DNA from: Shimia sp040225985
GTDB taxonomy: Bacteria > Pseudomonadota > Alphaproteobacteria > Rhodobacterales > Rhodobacteraceae
Reading direction: 5' to 3'
Assembly: GCF_040225985.1 (NCBI RefSeq)
Contig: NZ_JBBPEU010000012.1
Location: 1-64,000, forward strand
DNA length: 64,000 nt
This document shows positions 42,581-51,928 of the stretch, in pieces. The position numbers and the translations under genes are program-made. The stretch's first letter is position 1, and each line of letters opens with the position of its first letter. A model generated the notes under the pieces. It was not told the DNA's origin and ran no database searches. It saw only the letters and a program-made list of their open reading frames with translations.

Positions 42581-43773
42581 CCCAGCGCAATCACCCTTGT
42601 CGCCGCATCCAGCCCGCCGGGGCCGAAGGGAATATCCAGCGCCGTCATTCCGGCCTGCACCGTCGACAGGATCGCCAGAACCATCTGCGCATTGACATGC
42701 CCCATGTGGCCAAAGCGGAAATACCCATCGCCCTGCGGGTCTTCGTCCGTGCCCATGCCCAGCCCGATGCCAAGCGTCAGACCGGCCTCGTGCTGGGTCC
42801 AGCGCCGCAGGTTTGTACCAAGCGGGGCGCCGATATGCAGCGACGTCACCGCGTGGCTGCGCAGGGCTGGATCCTTGATGTTGAGGGCAATCGGGCCGCC
42901 TTGGCCCCATGCGTCAACCGCCGCCCAGATCGCGCGGGCAAGCGTTGCGTGGCGCGCCCAGACATTTTCCAACCCTTCCTCGAAAATCATGTCCAGCGCC
43001 GCGCGTAGCCCGTACAGGTGATGGGTTGGCGCAGTGCCGCAGAAGAGTTGGTAGTAAAACTCGGGGTTGGCGCGCGGCGTCCAATCCCAATAGCGGCTGA
43101 CCCTTGGCATGTCTGCCCGTACATCGGCGGCCTTGCCGTTGAAGAACACAAAGCCCAGTCCCGGCGGCAACATCAGCCCCTTTTGCGAGGCCGTGACCAT
43201 CACATCAACGCCCCAGCGGTCCATCTCGAAACGGTCACACCCAAGCGACGCGATGCAATCCACCATCAACAAAGCAGGGTGATCGGCGGCATCCATCGCC
43301 GCCCGCAGGGCCGCAATATCGTTGCGCACCGAAGTCGAGGTGTCCACATGTACCCCCAGAACCGCCTTGATCTTGTGCGCCTTGTCCGCGACCAGTGCCT
43401 CGGCCACCTTGGCAGGGTCCATGGCGTGCTGTCTTCCAAAGTCGATCACCTGCACGTCGGCCCCGATGCCCTCGGCCATTTCGGCCCAGCCAAAGCCGAA
43501 CCGCCCGGTGGCAGGCACAAGAACAGTTTCGCCCGGCGTGACGACATTGGCCAATGCGGCTTCCCATGCGGCGTGGCCGTTTCCGATATAGATCGCGGCA
43601 TGATGCTGTGTGCCGGCCACGCGTTTCAGATCGGGCACAAGACCATAGGTCATGTCGACCAGTTCGCCTTCGTAAATATTGGGCGCGCCGCGATGCATGG
43701 CACGCAAGACGTCCTCGGGCATGACAGATGGTCCCGGGATGGCAAGATAGGAACGGCCGTTGGCAAGCGGCAT
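42577..43773 (-). CDS. Class V aminotransferase, alanine/serine-glyoxylate aminotransferase-like
   Basis: This 398-residue fold-I PLP enzyme has the AGT pattern: IPGPSVMPEDVLRAM at the N-terminus, IGNGHAAWEAAL, VDCIASLGCDRFEMDRW and the cofactor Lys in VTASQKGLMLPPGL. Members transfer an amino group from Ala or Ser to glyoxylate, in photorespiration-like or serine-cycle metabolism. The start at 43773 (MPLANGRSYLAIPGPS) is preferred over longer frames. It has no operon partner. Confidence 0.9.
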   Translation of the reverse strand: MPLANGRSYLAIPGPSVMPEDVLRAMHRGAPNIYEGELVDMTYGLVPDLKRVAGTQHHAAIYIGNGHAAWEAALANVVTPGETVLVPATGRFGFGWAEMAEGIGADVQVIDFGRQHAMDPAKVAEALVADKAHKIKAVLGVHVDTSTSVRNDIAALRAAMDAADHPALLMVDCIASLGCDRFEMDRWGVDVMVTASQKGLMLPPGLGFVFFNGKAADVRADMPRVSRYWDWTPRANPEFYYQLFCGTAPTHHLYGLRAALDMIFEEGLENVWARHATLARAIWAAVDAWGQGGPIALNIKDPALRSHAVTSLHIGAPLGTNLRRWTQHEAGLTLGIGLGMGTDEDPQGDGYFRFGHMGHVNAQMVLAILSTVQAGMTALDIPFGPGGLDAATRVIALG

Positions 43774-43993
43774 GAGGCAAGACTCCTGCAAGAAACCATC
43801 GAACCCTAACGCCGTGTTTTGCTTCGTCAATCCCGACAACACCCCAACCCGTACGATTGTATCTCACCTGCGGGAAATCTGGACATCCTTGCCACTTCGT
43901 GCATAGAGTCCCAACGATCAGCTGGGGGTTTCCCTCTTAGACGGATGCGGTCCATCACCCGACAGGCGGGTGCAATAACAAGGTGCCAGCAAC

Positions 43994-45868
43994 ATGAGCA
44001 AGAGCGACGCCACCGACCCAGGCCACAGTAAAGGATTGTTCCTGTGGCTGTGGAGAAATTTCCTTCAGAAACACTGGGTGATGCTTGCCCTGGCCATGGT
44101 GTTCATGGCCCTGGAAGGCGGCATGATGGGCGCGATCAGCTATATGATGATGCCTATGTTCGACGACGTGTTTGCCGCCGGAAACGCGGATGCGCTTTGG
44201 CGTGTGGGCTTGATCATCCTCGGGATATTCCTTGTGCGCGCTGTGGCCGGGCTGATCTACAAGGTAATGCTGAGCTATATCCAGCAACGCTCGGCCGCAG
44301 ATCTGCGACTCTTGCTGTTGCAGCGCTTGATGGGGCAGGACAACTCCTATCACCAGACTCATCCGCCGGGATACCTGATCCAGCGGGTACAGGCGGATGT
44401 GCAATCCATCAACGGAGTCTGGACCGCCTTTATCATCGGGGCCGGGCGTGATCTGTTCGCCCTGATCTCTCTGTTCTCGGTGGCGATTTATGTCGACTGG
44501 CGCTGGACGCTTGTCACGCTTGTCGGCATTCCGCTGCTGGTTCTGCCATCGCTTGTCGCCCAGCGTTTCGTACGGCGCAGGTCGCGCGAAGCTCGCGATC
44601 TTGGCGCCGATATGTCCACGCGTTTGGACGAGGTATTCCATGGGATCGTGCCGGTCAAACTGAACCGTCTTGAGACCTATCAGGCGGGCCGGTTCAAGGC
44701 GTTGACCGATTTCCTTGTGCGCACGGAGGTGCGTGTGCGGTTGGGGTCGGCTTCGATCACCTCTCTGATCGACCTGATGGCCGGGATCGGATTCCTTGCT
44801 GTGCTGATCTATGGCGGCGGGGAAATCATCGAAGGCAAAAAGACCACGGGCGAGTTCATGAGCTTTTTCACCGCCATTTCGATTGCCTTTGAACCCCTGC
44901 GTCGCATGGGTGCCCTGAGCGGGATGTGGCAGGTGGCAGCAGCCAGCATCGAACGGCTGAAAGAAATCGTTGAAACCCGCCCGACGCTTCTGTCGCCCCC
45001 CAATCCGGTGGCTGCACCGGAAGGCGTGCCAGAGGTGAAGCTGGACGGCGTCACGCTGGCCTATGGCGACACGCAGGTTCTGCGCGGCACCAGTTTCGTT
45101 GCCGAGCCGGGCAAAACCACCGCAATTGTCGGGGCCTCGGGTGCCGGAAAATCGACGGTATTCAACCTTTTGACCCGGTTGGTCGATCCGGATTCGGGGC
45201 GCGTGGAAATCGGCGGGGTCGCAACGAACGAGATGACGCTTGGCGATCTTCGCAACCTGTTCTCTGTGGTGTCGCAGGAGGCGCTGCTGTTCGACGAAAC
45301 CCTGCGCGAGAATATCCTCTTGGGGCGCACTGATGTCAGCGACGAACAGTTGAAGGGCGTGCTTGACGCCGCCCATGTCAGTGATTTCGTGAACGCCCTG
45401 CCTGACGGGTTGGAAACGCGCGTCGGACCGCGTGGCACCTCACTCTCGGGCGGGCAACGTCAGCGCGTGGTCATCGCGCGTGCCCTGTTGCGGGATACAC
45501 CGATCCTTTTGCTGGACGAGGCCACCAGCGCCCTTGATGCGCAGTCGGAAACGGTGGTGCAACAGGCGTTGGACCGCCTTGCCAAGGGGCGTACGACGCT
45601 GGTGATTGCACACCGCCTCAGTACCGTGCGCGAGGCCGACAAGATCGTCGTGATGGATCAGGGCAAGGTCGTGGACGAAGGCAGCCACGAAGACCTTCTC
45701 GCCCGCGATGGCATCTATGCCGACCTCTATAACCTGCAATTCAGTGCCGATGGACAAACCGCCGAGGAACGCGCACTGAAAGACCGTGTCATCAAATTGA
45801 AACCAACCAGTGACGTGCCAGAAAAGGGTTGGCTGGGGCGGTTGTTGTCGCGTTTGCCTGGGCTCTAA
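43994..45868 (+). CDS. ABC exporter, MsbA/lipid-flippase type (fused permease and ATPase)
   Basis: This 624-residue protein has a six-helix transmembrane domain (about 25-325) and an intact ATPase: Walker A VGASGAGKST, signature LSGGQRQRVVIARALL, Walker B PILLLDEATSALD and H-loop IAHRLST. It works as a homodimer. Similarity to MsbA-like lipid exporters is general, and the substrate cannot be fixed. It contrasts with the degenerate ABC-like protein at 361-3429. Its stop overlaps that of the convergent glycosyltransferase. Confidence 0.93.
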   Translation: MSKSDATDPGHSKGLFLWLWRNFLQKHWVMLALAMVFMALEGGMMGAISYMMMPMFDDVFAAGNADALWRVGLIILGIFLVRAVAGLIYKVMLSYIQQRSAADLRLLLLQRLMGQDNSYHQTHPPGYLIQRVQADVQSINGVWTAFIIGAGRDLFALISLFSVAIYVDWRWTLVTLVGIPLLVLPSLVAQRFVRRRSREARDLGADMSTRLDEVFHGIVPVKLNRLETYQAGRFKALTDFLVRTEVRVRLGSASITSLIDLMAGIGFLAVLIYGGGEIIEGKKTTGEFMSFFTAISIAFEPLRRMGALSGMWQVAAASIERLKEIVETRPTLLSPPNPVAAPEGVPEVKLDGVTLAYGDTQVLRGTSFVAEPGKTTAIVGASGAGKSTVFNLLTRLVDPDSGRVEIGGVATNEMTLGDLRNLFSVVSQEALLFDETLRENILLGRTDVSDEQLKGVLDAAHVSDFVNALPDGLETRVGPRGTSLSGGQRQRVVIARALLRDTPILLLDEATSALDAQSETVVQQALDRLAKGRTTLVIAHRLSTVREADKIVVMDQGKVVDEGSHEDLLARDGIYADLYNLQFSADGQTAEERALKDRVIKLKPTSDVPEKGWLGRLLSRLPGL

Positions 45869-46545
45869 CGGCGATAGGACTGTGCCAAACTCTCTGGCGA
45901 AGCCCCCAACAGATACCGCGTCAGCGTCGTCAGGTTGCGCGCCCCACGGCGCAGCCAGCCTTGCTTGCGGTACTTTGCGGAACTGGTCACGGCCGTGGCG
46001 GGCAATACCCTCAGTCGCCCTTTGAGTGCACGGGCAATGGCCACGTCCTCCATCAGCGGGATATCCGGATATCCTCCATTCGCGTTATAGACGACACGCG
46101 ACACAAGCAGCCCCTGATCCCCATAGGGCACCCCGAAAAGCCGCGCGCGCAGGTTGGCCCACCCCGCCACGATCCGCGCGGGCACACCGCCCTGATCAAA
46201 GCGCAGCTTGAAATAATGGGCCCTGTCCGGGTTCGAAAGAACGGGCTCTACCGCCGCGCTCCAGCCTTCTGACAGAACTGTGTCTGCATGGACAAACAAG
46301 AGCCATTCGCCCTCGCTGGCCCTTGCCCCTGCCCCGAGTTGCCCGCCCCGTGACGGCGAGGTCTCGACCAAGGTCGCGCCAGCCTCTTGTGCGATCTCCT
46401 GGGTGGTATCCTCTGATCCCCCGTCCACGATCACAAGCTCGCGGATCAGCCCTGCCTGCACACCTTCGAACAGGGCCGAAAGACAGGCGGGCAGGCCCCC
46501 TTCGGCGTTCAGCGTCGGGATCACAACGGAAACCGGTGCACGCAT
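45865..46545 (-). CDS. Family 2 glycosyltransferase of the TIGR04283 type
   Basis: This 226-residue protein has the GT2 opening SVVIPTLNAEGGLPACL, LVIVDGGSEDTTQEIA and the DxD-like FVHADTVL. The short length and GGQLGAGARASEGEWLLF pattern match the TIGR04283 group, which in some bacteria is linked to arsenosugar or related sugar transfer. The usual DUF2064 partner gene is not adjacent. A strong AGGAGATAG ribosome-binding site precedes the ATG. Confidence 0.85.
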   Translation of the reverse strand: MRAPVSVVIPTLNAEGGLPACLSALFEGVQAGLIRELVIVDGGSEDTTQEIAQEAGATLVETSPSRGGQLGAGARASEGEWLLFVHADTVLSEGWSAAVEPVLSNPDRAHYFKLRFDQGGVPARIVAGWANLRARLFGVPYGDQGLLVSRVVYNANGGYPDIPLMEDVAIARALKGRLRVLPATAVTSSAKYRKQGWLRRGARNLTTLTRYLLGASPESLAQSYRR

Positions 46546-46616
46546 TTCTATCTCCTGCCCTGTTGCATGGCGTTTTTCTATCTATATGACTGGAAAGCCC
46601 AAGAACAGGACAGACC

Positions 46617-47357
46617 ATGAAACGGCAACGCAGCGTTTTTGAAATAACAGGCCCGGACAGCACACACTTTCTTCAGGGGCTGGTAACGAATGATATTGAG
46701 GGCATCGAAAACGGCCTCGTCTATGCCGCGATCCTGACACCACAGGGCAAGTATCTGGCCGATTTCTTTCTATCCCGACATGGCGACTCCATCCTGCTTG
46801 ACGTGGATGCGGAACTTGGCACAACGCTGATCCCGCGCCTGGCCATGTATAAACTGCGCGCCAAGGTCGACATTTTGGAAAGCCCGCTGCATGTACACCG
46901 CGGCGTGGACGCAACGCCCGAAGATGGGCTTTCCGACCCACGACATCCCGCACTTGGATGGCGAGCGTATCGCCCGGAGCCCCAGCAAAACGATACCGTG
47001 GACTGGGATGCGCTGCGCGTCGCGCATTGCATTCCGGAAACGGGGATAGAACTGACCCCCGACACCTATATTCTGGAGGCGGGGTTCGAACGCCTGCATG
47101 GGGTGGATTTCCGCAAGGGCTGTTACGTGGGGCAAGAGGTCACCGCGCGGATGAAGCACAAGACCGAACTGCGCAAGGGGCTAGCCGTCGTTGATGTGTC
47201 TGGCGCGGCCGATACGGGCACCACCATCACAGCCGGCCCCAAGGCTGTTGGCACGCTGCTGACCCGCTCTGGGGACAAGGCGATTGCCTACCTGCGCTTT
47301 GACCGCGCGGGGCCGGACATGCAGGCTGGAGACGCCACCGTCAGCTGGCAGCCGTGA
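46617..47357 (+). CDS. ygfZ: Folate-binding protein YgfZ/CAF17 family
   Basis: This 246-residue protein has the family hallmark KGCYVGQEVTARMKHK with the functional Cys, in a GcvT-like fold. It supports repair or assembly of certain 4Fe-4S proteins using tetrahydrofolate. It overlaps the downstream kinase gene by 4 bases (GTGA), so translation is coupled. Confidence 0.93.
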   Translation: MKRQRSVFEITGPDSTHFLQGLVTNDIEGIENGLVYAAILTPQGKYLADFFLSRHGDSILLDVDAELGTTLIPRLAMYKLRAKVDILESPLHVHRGVDATPEDGLSDPRHPALGWRAYRPEPQQNDTVDWDALRVAHCIPETGIELTPDTYILEAGFERLHGVDFRKGCYVGQEVTARMKHKTELRKGLAVVDVSGAADTGTTITAGPKAVGTLLTRSGDKAIAYLRFDRAGPDMQAGDATVSWQP

Positions 47358-48163
47358 TCCCGCACGCCCTGGCCCTAGCGACGCAAACGGTTTTTGGATG
47401 CGACGCAACGACCACGAAGCGCTTACACGGCGGTGACCTGTCTGACGTCTTTGTCGTGAAACTCGACAGTGGGGAACAGATCGTTGCCAAGCTAGGGCCC
47501 CGGATTCAAGTCGAAGCCCGAATGCTACATGCCATGGTCGCTGCCAGTGCCCCTGTTCCAGAAGTGTTGGGCGTGTCAGGCGATGTGCTGTTTCTTGCCC
47601 ACCTGCCCGAGGCCCACGCATCGGACACCGGCTGGCACGCTCTTGGTGCAGGGCTGCGGATATTGCACGAAGCTCAAGGCGCCGATTTCGGGTGGCCCGA
47701 GGATTATGCCTTCGGGCCCGTGACGATTAAAAATCAATCTAGCGCGGACTGGCCCGCGTTTTGGGCCGAAAGACGGCTTTTGCCGAATTCTGACAGGCTG
47801 CAGGGTGACTTGCGGAAGCGCCTTGAAATCCTGTGTCGCCACCTTCCTGATTTGCTGCCGCAGTCACCTCGGAAATCTCTTCTGCACGGTGATCTCTGGA
47901 CGGGGAACGCGCTGTTTACGCAGAAAGGGGCATACCTGATCGACCCGGCCTGTTACTATGGCGATGCGGAAGTTGATCTTGCCATGCTGCACCTGTTTGG
48001 ACATCCACCTCCCGCCTTCTGGGATGGCTACGGCCCCACCCTTCCCGCCTGGTCCGCGCGCCTGCCCCTCTATCAGCTCTGGCCCGCCCTCGTGCATCTG
48101 GTCCTGTTTGGCGACAGTTATCGCCCCCTTGTAGACACGCGCCTCGCCCGACTCGGTTTTTGA
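47354..48163 (+). CDS. Fructosamine kinase/APH-like kinase
   Basis: This 269-residue protein has the kinase catalytic motif LLHGDLWTGN (Asp base) and the metal-binding LIDPACYYGDAEVDLAM, typical of fructosamine-3-kinase-like proteins, which phosphorylate glycated lysines so that they can fall off. A HGGDLSDVFVVKL nucleotide loop is at the N-terminus. It starts at GTG overlapping the ygfZ stop, which suggests a shared protein-repair theme. Confidence 0.88.
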   Translation: MIPHALALATQTVFGCDATTTKRLHGGDLSDVFVVKLDSGEQIVAKLGPRIQVEARMLHAMVAASAPVPEVLGVSGDVLFLAHLPEAHASDTGWHALGAGLRILHEAQGADFGWPEDYAFGPVTIKNQSSADWPAFWAERRLLPNSDRLQGDLRKRLEILCRHLPDLLPQSPRKSLLHGDLWTGNALFTQKGAYLIDPACYYGDAEVDLAMLHLFGHPPPAFWDGYGPTLPAWSARLPLYQLWPALVHLVLFGDSYRPLVDTRLARLGF

Positions 48164-48210
48164 GATGGCCCCTATTGCGTCGAGAATGCCGCGCCGCCCC
48201 CGCAAAATAC

Positions 48211-48242
48211 AAAAGGCCCGCAGATTCTGCGGGCCCTTTGAG
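48211..48242. terminator. Intrinsic terminator between the kinase gene and efp
   Basis: A 9-bp perfect stem (48215-48223 with 48227-48235) with a 3-nt loop and flanking A and T runs serves the minus-strand efp gene and may also act on the plus-strand gene. Confidence 0.85.
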
Positions 48243-48260
48243 AATGGAACGTAACGTCAC

Positions 48261-48824
48261 TTAGGCGCGTTCGGCGTATTCCATGGTCTCGGTATTCACG
48301 ACGATGTCCTCGTCCTGACCGACAAACGGCGGCACCATCACGCGCACACCATTATCGAGCACGGCCGGTTTGAACGAGTTCGCCGCGGTCTGACCTTTGA
48401 CAACCGGCTCGGTCTCGACGATCTTGCAGGTCACTTTTTGCGGCAGGGTCGCGTTCAGCGCTTCGCTCTCGTAGAACTCGACCACGATGGTCATACCGTC
48501 CTGCAAGAACGGACGGCGGTCCCCCAAAAGATCGGCAGGAAGCTGGATCTGTTCATAGGTTTCTGTGTCCATGAAGATCAGCATTCCGTCGTCTTCGTAC
48601 AGAAATTGTTGATCTTTTTGCTCCAGACGGACCCGCTCGACCTTGTCGGCGCTGCGGAAGCGTTCGTTCAGCTTGGACCCGTTGCGCAGGTTACGCATTT
48701 CCACCTGAGCAAAGGCACCGCCCTTGCCGGGTTTCACATGATCGACCTTTACAGCGGCCCAAAGACCACCGTTGTGCTCCAGAACATTGCCGGGGCGAAT
48801 TTCGTTTCCGTTGATTTTGGGCAT
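48261..48824 (-). CDS. efp: Elongation factor P
   Basis: This 187-residue protein has the three beta-barrel domains of EF-P. The functional loop reads KPGKGGAF with K34 at the tip, the residue that is beta-lysylated in species with EpmAB. EF-P rescues ribosomes stalled at polyproline, which fits the several proline-tract proteins in this window. Length is the family norm. A terminator follows directly. Confidence 0.98.
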   Translation of the reverse strand: MPKINGNEIRPGNVLEHNGGLWAAVKVDHVKPGKGGAFAQVEMRNLRNGSKLNERFRSADKVERVRLEQKDQQFLYEDDGMLIFMDTETYEQIQLPADLLGDRRPFLQDGMTIVVEFYESEALNATLPQKVTCKIVETEPVVKGQTAANSFKPAVLDNGVRVMVPPFVGQDEDIVVNTETMEYAERA

Positions 48825-48941
48825 TGTGACGAAACCGTGTCAAAAGGGTTGATATTGGATTGCCCGCACCTATATCTGGCCCGTTGACAGGAGGCAAGGC
48901 AACCTATCTCGTGCACCACCGATCCCAAGTCATGCACATTT

Positions 48942-48958
48942 TGCATAGATGCTATGCA
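48942..48958. promoter_or_regulatory. Palindrome upstream of the DUF6280 gene
   Basis: TGCATAG-ATG-CTATGCA is a perfect 7-bp inverted repeat with a 3-base centre in the 218-base gap between divergent efp and the DUF6280 gene. It is a candidate operator. A TTGACA box lies at 48884-48889. Confidence 0.4.
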
Positions 48959-49042
48959 TTATCGCCCTATCCGAATCGACAATACTACGCCATAAGGGGC
49001 GCCACGCCGAAAACGCAAGAGCAATAATACAAGGACGACGAG

Positions 49043-49363
49043 ATGCGAGATTTCGTTGATGGAACGGCTTTCAATAATGAACAAGGTAACCGCGCGCGCA
49101 AACTGTTTGCCGCCGTGGTGCTGGCCGCTTTGGATGACGCCATTGCCGACGACAAGAAATACGGCAATGGACCTGAACAGATCGCCCGCTGGGCCCGTTC
49201 GCGCGACGGTCGCGAAGTGCTGAGCTGTGCCGGAATCGACCCGAACGAACGCGTCGTGGCCGGCCTGATGGAATTCGTCGGCAAGGGCGTACGCACATCG
49301 GTCGCCCTGTCCCGCGAGGAAAGCGAGCGCCGCAATGCCGCGCAACAGGCCGAAGCCGCCTGA
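49043..49363 (+). CDS. DUF6280 family protein
   Basis: This 106-residue soluble, helical protein (MRDFVDGTAFNNEQGNRARK onward, then ARWARSRDGREVLSCAGIDP) matches from memory the DUF6280 family, conserved in Rhodobacterales. No function is known. It has an AAGGACGACGAG leader, its own terminator and a 218-base upstream region with a palindrome, so it is a self-contained, probably well-expressed unit. Confidence 0.8.
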   Translation: MRDFVDGTAFNNEQGNRARKLFAAVVLAALDDAIADDKKYGNGPEQIARWARSRDGREVLSCAGIDPNERVVAGLMEFVGKGVRTSVALSREESERRNAAQQAEAA

Positions 49364-49387
49364 TTGAAACGCTTGCGCTGAAATCAG

Positions 49388-49420
49388 AAAAGCACATCCT
49401 CGCGGATGTGCTTTTCTTTA
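49388..49420 (+). terminator. Intrinsic terminator of the DUF6280 gene
   Basis: A perfect 12-bp stem (49388-49399 with 49404-49415) with a TCGC loop is followed by CTTTATT. It is one of the strongest terminators in the window. Confidence 0.92.
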
Positions 49421-49456
49421 TTGCGAAGTCTCAATCAAGACTGGCCGTGCGCGTAT

Positions 49457-50380
49457 CTAGCCCAAATCCTGTGCCGCCAATGCGCGGTGGATTTCACGAC
49501 GCACGAGCTTGCGAACGTTGCGGGTGATCCGTTCGCCTAGCGCGCCTTGCAATTCCTGCCGAACGATGTCGGCGACCATTTCGCGCAGCATGGCTTCATC
49601 CAGCGTGACCGAGTCATCCAGATCGACGTTTTCCAGTTCAGGCGCCAACGTTTCCTCGACCGTTTCAGTGGCATAGGCCATGGCCTCGGCCTCGATCCGC
49701 TCTGCCATTGTGTCAGGCGTTTCGATTTCGGACGTGGCCGACTCAGTGTCTCGCCCCTGCCATTTCAACGACTGGATATTGGTGCCCGCATAATCACTGT
49801 CGCCGGGTTCATCCGGCTCATACGGTTCGATCGTGGGGTTCGACACGGTTTCCCAACGCAGGATACGCGAATCGGGGGCCGGCATGGGATAGCCCTCTTC
49901 GGCGATATCTTCGGGGGACATATCAGCGACGGTATCATAGACCTCGTCACCGGGTTCGTCCTCGTCATAGGCCGCTTCTGCCTGCTCCAAGTCCGCGTCC
50001 GAAAGATCCTCTTCCGGGTCCTCGCTGGTGTAGTTCGAATGCGCGAACATGAGCGGCGCCTCGGCCTCATCCTCATGCAAGCCGCTGTCGGGTTCTTCAT
50101 CCTCAAGGCTGTCTGCAGACACGATTTCGCTTGAAACACTGGGGCTTTTAGCCTCGGGCGCGGGAACTTCCTCGGCATCCTCAACCGGTTCAGAGACGCG
50201 CAAAGCGGGTGTCAGAACCAGCCGGTCCGCACCTTCGGGCGCAACGGGCTCCTGTCCTGTTTTCTCGGGTGATGGGGCCGTCTCCGTGGCCGCAGTGTGC
50301 GGGCGCCCGCCTTCAGAGACCAAGCGTCGAATGGACGACAAGACATCCTCAATTTCCGCATTGCTTACTGCGTCAGACAT
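49457..50380 (-). CDS. PopZ-like acidic protein (candidate polar organiser)
   Basis: This 307-residue protein has the layout of PopZ: a short N-terminal helix (SNAEIEDVLSSIRRLVSE, residues 6-23), a long intrinsically disordered middle very rich in Asp, Glu and Pro, and a C-terminal helical block (LREMVADIVRQELQGALGER, then NVRKLVRREIHRALAAQDL, last ~45 residues). PopZ of Caulobacter starts with a very similar IxxxLxSIRRIIxE helix and self-assembles through C-terminal helices into polar condensates that anchor ParB. The match is by pattern, not search. It lies upstream of tolC on the same strand. Confidence 0.6.
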   Translation of the reverse strand: MSDAVSNAEIEDVLSSIRRLVSEGGRPHTAATETAPSPEKTGQEPVAPEGADRLVLTPALRVSEPVEDAEEVPAPEAKSPSVSSEIVSADSLEDEEPDSGLHEDEAEAPLMFAHSNYTSEDPEEDLSDADLEQAEAAYDEDEPGDEVYDTVADMSPEDIAEEGYPMPAPDSRILRWETVSNPTIEPYEPDEPGDSDYAGTNIQSLKWQGRDTESATSEIETPDTMAERIEAEAMAYATETVEETLAPELENVDLDDSVTLDEAMLREMVADIVRQELQGALGERITRNVRKLVRREIHRALAAQDLG

Positions 50381-50452
50381 TCTTCACACCATCTTTGCCT
50401 CCGAGAGAGTGTACCCCCTCGGGAATTTTCGCACAACAGATAGCGAAAATTG

Positions 50453-51871
50453 TCACTCTTTGCCGATTGCGCGCAAAACCCGGTCGAGCTGTTGACCACG
50501 CTTGGAAACAAGCGCAGGGGCATCCCGGACCATGTCGTAATAGGCCACCGGGTCATAGATTTCGACGTTGAGGTTCAGGTATTCCGCCGTCAACAGTCCC
50601 ATCGAGGACAGCACCCCGTAGGCGGCCGAGTATTGCGCGGCCTGCGCGGTGATGCGGTTCGACCGCGCATCCAGAAGGTCCTGCTCGGCGATCAGCACGT
50701 CCAGCGTGGTCCGCGCGCCAAGCTTGGCTTCTTCGCGAATGCCGTCAAAGGCGATCTGCGAGGCTTCGATCTGTTCGCCACTTGCAGCCAACTGCGCCGT
50801 TGCGGCCGCCAATACCGCCCAGGCACTACCTGCCTGCTGACGAATGGTGTGGCGGGTGTCGTGCAGGGCGGCACGCGCCGCATCCCGCCGTGCCATCGCC
50901 TGACGCAGAAGTGCGGAGAGCCGCCCACCCTGATAGATCGGGCCGGTCGCTCGGATGCCAACACTGCCTGCATGGGTGCTGTAGGGGTTGTCAAAATCCT
51001 CGGTAAGGCCATAAGACCCTTCAAGACGTACAGACGGGCCCATCAGCGCCCGTGCACGCAACACCGCGATTTCTGCGGCGGCAATGTCATGCTGTGCTTT
51101 GATCATCAAAGGGTGCGAACGCACCGCAATGGCTTTCACATCTTCGACAGTAGCAGGAGTTTTGGGCGCAACCGACGGCGCAACCAGCGCCCCCGGCTGG
51201 TGTCCGGTCGCGGCGGCAAAACGTTCACGCGACCGCATCAGGTCGCCCTGTGCGATGGCCAGATCTGCACGGCCACCCGCAAGGCGGGCCTCGGCAAGCG
51301 CCACGTCGGTGCGGGTCACTTCGCCCACTTCAAACCGGTCTCGTGCGGCCTGCAATTCACGCGCCACGAGGCGCAGGTTGTTTTGTTGCAACTGCACGAT
51401 CTGGGCATCGCGCACCACGTCCATGAACCCCTGCACGGCCTCGAACAGGATCGCCTGTTCGGTGTTCAACAGTGTTTGACGCGTGGCAAGCACGGCCTCT
51501 TCCGCAGCTTCCACGGCAAGCCGTGTTGCACCATTGTCATACAACAACAATTCAAAGCCGAGCCCAATAAAAGCCTCGGCCGTATCAATATCGCGGGTTA
51601 CCCCCCCGGTCGTCGCCGATGAGAATGTGCCGAACTGCTGTGTCACGGTGCCCGACCAGTTCAGGATCGGACGCAACAGGGCATAGGTCGCAGCAACATC
51701 TTCGTCCGCGGCGCGCAGCAGCGCCCGGTTCTGTTGCAAAAGCCCGCTATGGTCATAGGCGCTCGCCAGCGCATCCGCCAGTGTTTCAGTCTGCGCCGCA
51801 ACCGGCATTGACACTGCGGCGGCCATGGCGATGACGCCGGCCTTAAACGAATTCAGAATTCCCCGAGCCAT
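50453..51871 (-). CDS. tolC: TolC family outer membrane efflux/secretion protein
   Basis: This 472-residue protein has a signal peptide (VIAMAAAVSMPVAAQTE) and the two TolC repeats of beta-barrel plus long helical hairpins (LADALASAYDHSGLLQQNRA, GQEVTRTDVALAEARLAGG-like, and EAKLGARTTLDVLIAEQDLL). It forms the trimeric outer-membrane duct for type I secretion or RND efflux. No membrane fusion partner is adjacent. It could serve the RTX protein at 55254-57293. Confidence 0.93.
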   Translation of the reverse strand: MARGILNSFKAGVIAMAAAVSMPVAAQTETLADALASAYDHSGLLQQNRALLRAADEDVAATYALLRPILNWSGTVTQQFGTFSSATTGGVTRDIDTAEAFIGLGFELLLYDNGATRLAVEAAEEAVLATRQTLLNTEQAILFEAVQGFMDVVRDAQIVQLQQNNLRLVARELQAARDRFEVGEVTRTDVALAEARLAGGRADLAIAQGDLMRSRERFAAATGHQPGALVAPSVAPKTPATVEDVKAIAVRSHPLMIKAQHDIAAAEIAVLRARALMGPSVRLEGSYGLTEDFDNPYSTHAGSVGIRATGPIYQGGRLSALLRQAMARRDAARAALHDTRHTIRQQAGSAWAVLAAATAQLAASGEQIEASQIAFDGIREEAKLGARTTLDVLIAEQDLLDARSNRITAQAAQYSAAYGVLSSMGLLTAEYLNLNVEIYDPVAYYDMVRDAPALVSKRGQQLDRVLRAIGKE

Positions 51872-51928
51872 CTGCCCTCAACCTCTCATACCAACGCGGC
51901 AGGATTCGGCCCGCCGCGGCGTGTTTCG

